This document shows positions 63,377 to 64,000 of a DNA stretch of 64,000 nucleotides, piece after piece (within the stretch, counting starts at the first letter, position 1; every line of letters starts with the position of its first letter). The position numbers were made by a program, and so were the translations under genes. The stretch comes from Streptomyces roseoverticillatus (lineage in GTDB: Bacteria > Actinomycetota > Actinomycetes > Streptomycetales > Streptomycetaceae). The notes below the pieces were generated by a model. The model saw only the letters and a program-made list of their open reading frames with translations, was not told the origin of the DNA and made no database searches. Location of the stretch: contig NZ_JOFL01000030.1 in assembly GCF_000719265.1 (NCBI RefSeq), forward strand, positions 1 to 64,000, read 5' to 3'.

Positions 63377-64000
63377 ATGAGCGGAGCAGGACGTACGGAC
63401 GACGGCCACGGCCGCGCGGGCAGGATGCTGTCCGGGCTGGCCGTGGCCGTCGGCTGTGTGCTCTTCCTCGGCGGCTTCGTCTGGGGCGCCCTGCTCTACC
63501 AGCCGTACACCGTCCCCACCGACTCCATGGCGCCCACGATCGGGATGGGTGACCGGGTCCTCGCCGAGCGCATAGGCGGCGGCGACGTCCGCCGCGGGGA
63601 CATCGTCGTCTTCAAGGACAAGATCTGGGGCGACACGCCGATGGTCAAACGGGTCGTCGGCACCGGCGGCGACACCGTGGCCTGCTGCGACAGCAAGGGG
63701 CGCCTCACGGTCGACGGCGAACCGATCGAGGAACCGTATCTGCAGGACACGGGCACGGCGTCGCCCACCCGCTTCTCCGCGACTGTCCCCGAGGGACAGC
63801 TCTTCCTGCTCGGCGACCACCGCAGCGACTCCGTTGACTCCCGCGGCCACCTCTCCGACGCCTCCCACGGCACCGTGCCGCGCGGCGCCGTCCGGGCACG
63901 CGTGGACGCCACTGCCTGGCCCGTGGCGGGCTGGGGCATGATGGACAGACCCGAGTCCTTCGCCGCCCTTCCCGGCGGCACCTCGCAGCCCGGCCCGCTG
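63377..64000 (+). CDS. sipZ: Type I signal peptidase SipZ (partial)
   Basis: The 3' end is cut by the window; about 208 codons are visible. ATG 63377 has GGGAG upstream. MSGAGRTDDGHGRAGRMLSG leads into one membrane helix (LAVAVGCVLFLGGFVWGALL); catalytic Ser is in VPTDSMAPTI near 49, Lys in MVKRVVGTGGD near 91, signature LLGDHRSDSVDSRGH. This is the most divergent of the four paralogues. It starts 112 bp after sipY. Confidence 0.93.
   Translation, partial: MSGAGRTDDGHGRAGRMLSGLAVAVGCVLFLGGFVWGALLYQPYTVPTDSMAPTIGMGDRVLAERIGGGDVRRGDIVVFKDKIWGDTPMVKRVVGTGGDTVACCDSKGRLTVDGEPIEEPYLQDTGTASPTRFSATVPEGQLFLLGDHRSDSVDSRGHLSDASHGTVPRGAVRARVDATAWPVAGWGMMDRPESFAALPGGTSQPGPL

Overview
The window is a chromosomal segment from a Streptomyces or a very close relative. 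Base composition is extremely GC-rich with G/C-ending codons, GTG and TTG starts are frequent, and the gene order matches, from memory, the S. coelicolor block running from conservon cvn1 through gltX, ndgR-leuCD, hupS, thiL, recG, rnc, smc, ftsY, nsdA, amtB-glnK-glnD, ffh and rpsP-rimM-trmD-rplS to the four signal peptidase genes sipW-sipZ. Nearly all of it is core genome. I see no prophage, integrase, transposase, CRISPR array or biosynthetic cluster.

Layout. 1-4.7 kb: conservon genes (roadblock protein, CvnA sensor) on the minus strand and a small unknown gene. 5-8.1 kb: FAH-family gene, gltX and a Gln-Glu-Glu-Gln-Glu tRNA operon. 8.3-11.3 kb: a STAS/MEDS-ATPase pair and a MerR/DUF4188 pair. 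11.5-15.6 kb: ndgR, leuCD and hupS. 15.8-25.3 kb: cofC, plsC-like, gpsA, ddlA, thiL, thiD, rpmB and a DAK2 protein. 25.4-35.3 kb: recG, rsmD, coaD, a SepIVA-like protein, DUF177-rpmF-rnc-mutM, a CAP protein and acylphosphatase. 35.6-45.4 kb: smc, glcP-type sugar permease, an NCS1 permease, ftsY and a Prim-Pol-like gene. 45.8-53.7 kb: nsdA, the nitrogen operon amtB-glnK-glnD, and ffh. 53.8-64 kb: methyltransferase, proS, SprT-like gene, ribosomal operon rpsP-khpA-rimM-trmD-rplS, and sipW-X-Y-Z (sipZ cut by the window edge).

Functional links. GltX sits beside tRNA-Gln and tRNA-Glu genes, as suits a lineage that makes Gln-tRNA by misacylation and amidation. NdgR faces leuCD across a near-perfect palindrome. 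A GlnR-like box precedes amtB. FtsY, Ffh and four type I signal peptidases give a run of secretion genes.

The most unusual signal is not a gene. A degenerate octamer, GCATGAGG or its complement CCTCATGC, occurs about 44 times by my reading, against roughly 2 expected from base composition. It forms tandem arrays of 12, 14, 24 and 28-29 bp period in intergenic regions, is part of a terminator stem, and is found in linkers or tails of coding sequences (RimM, DAK2 protein, SMC hinge). Other noteworthy points are a nested direct/inverted repeat at 4715-4829, a repeat element read in frame into the start of gltX, an apparently co-degenerate STAS/MEDS partner-switch pair, and a Prim-Pol fold lacking its catalytic residues next to nsdA.
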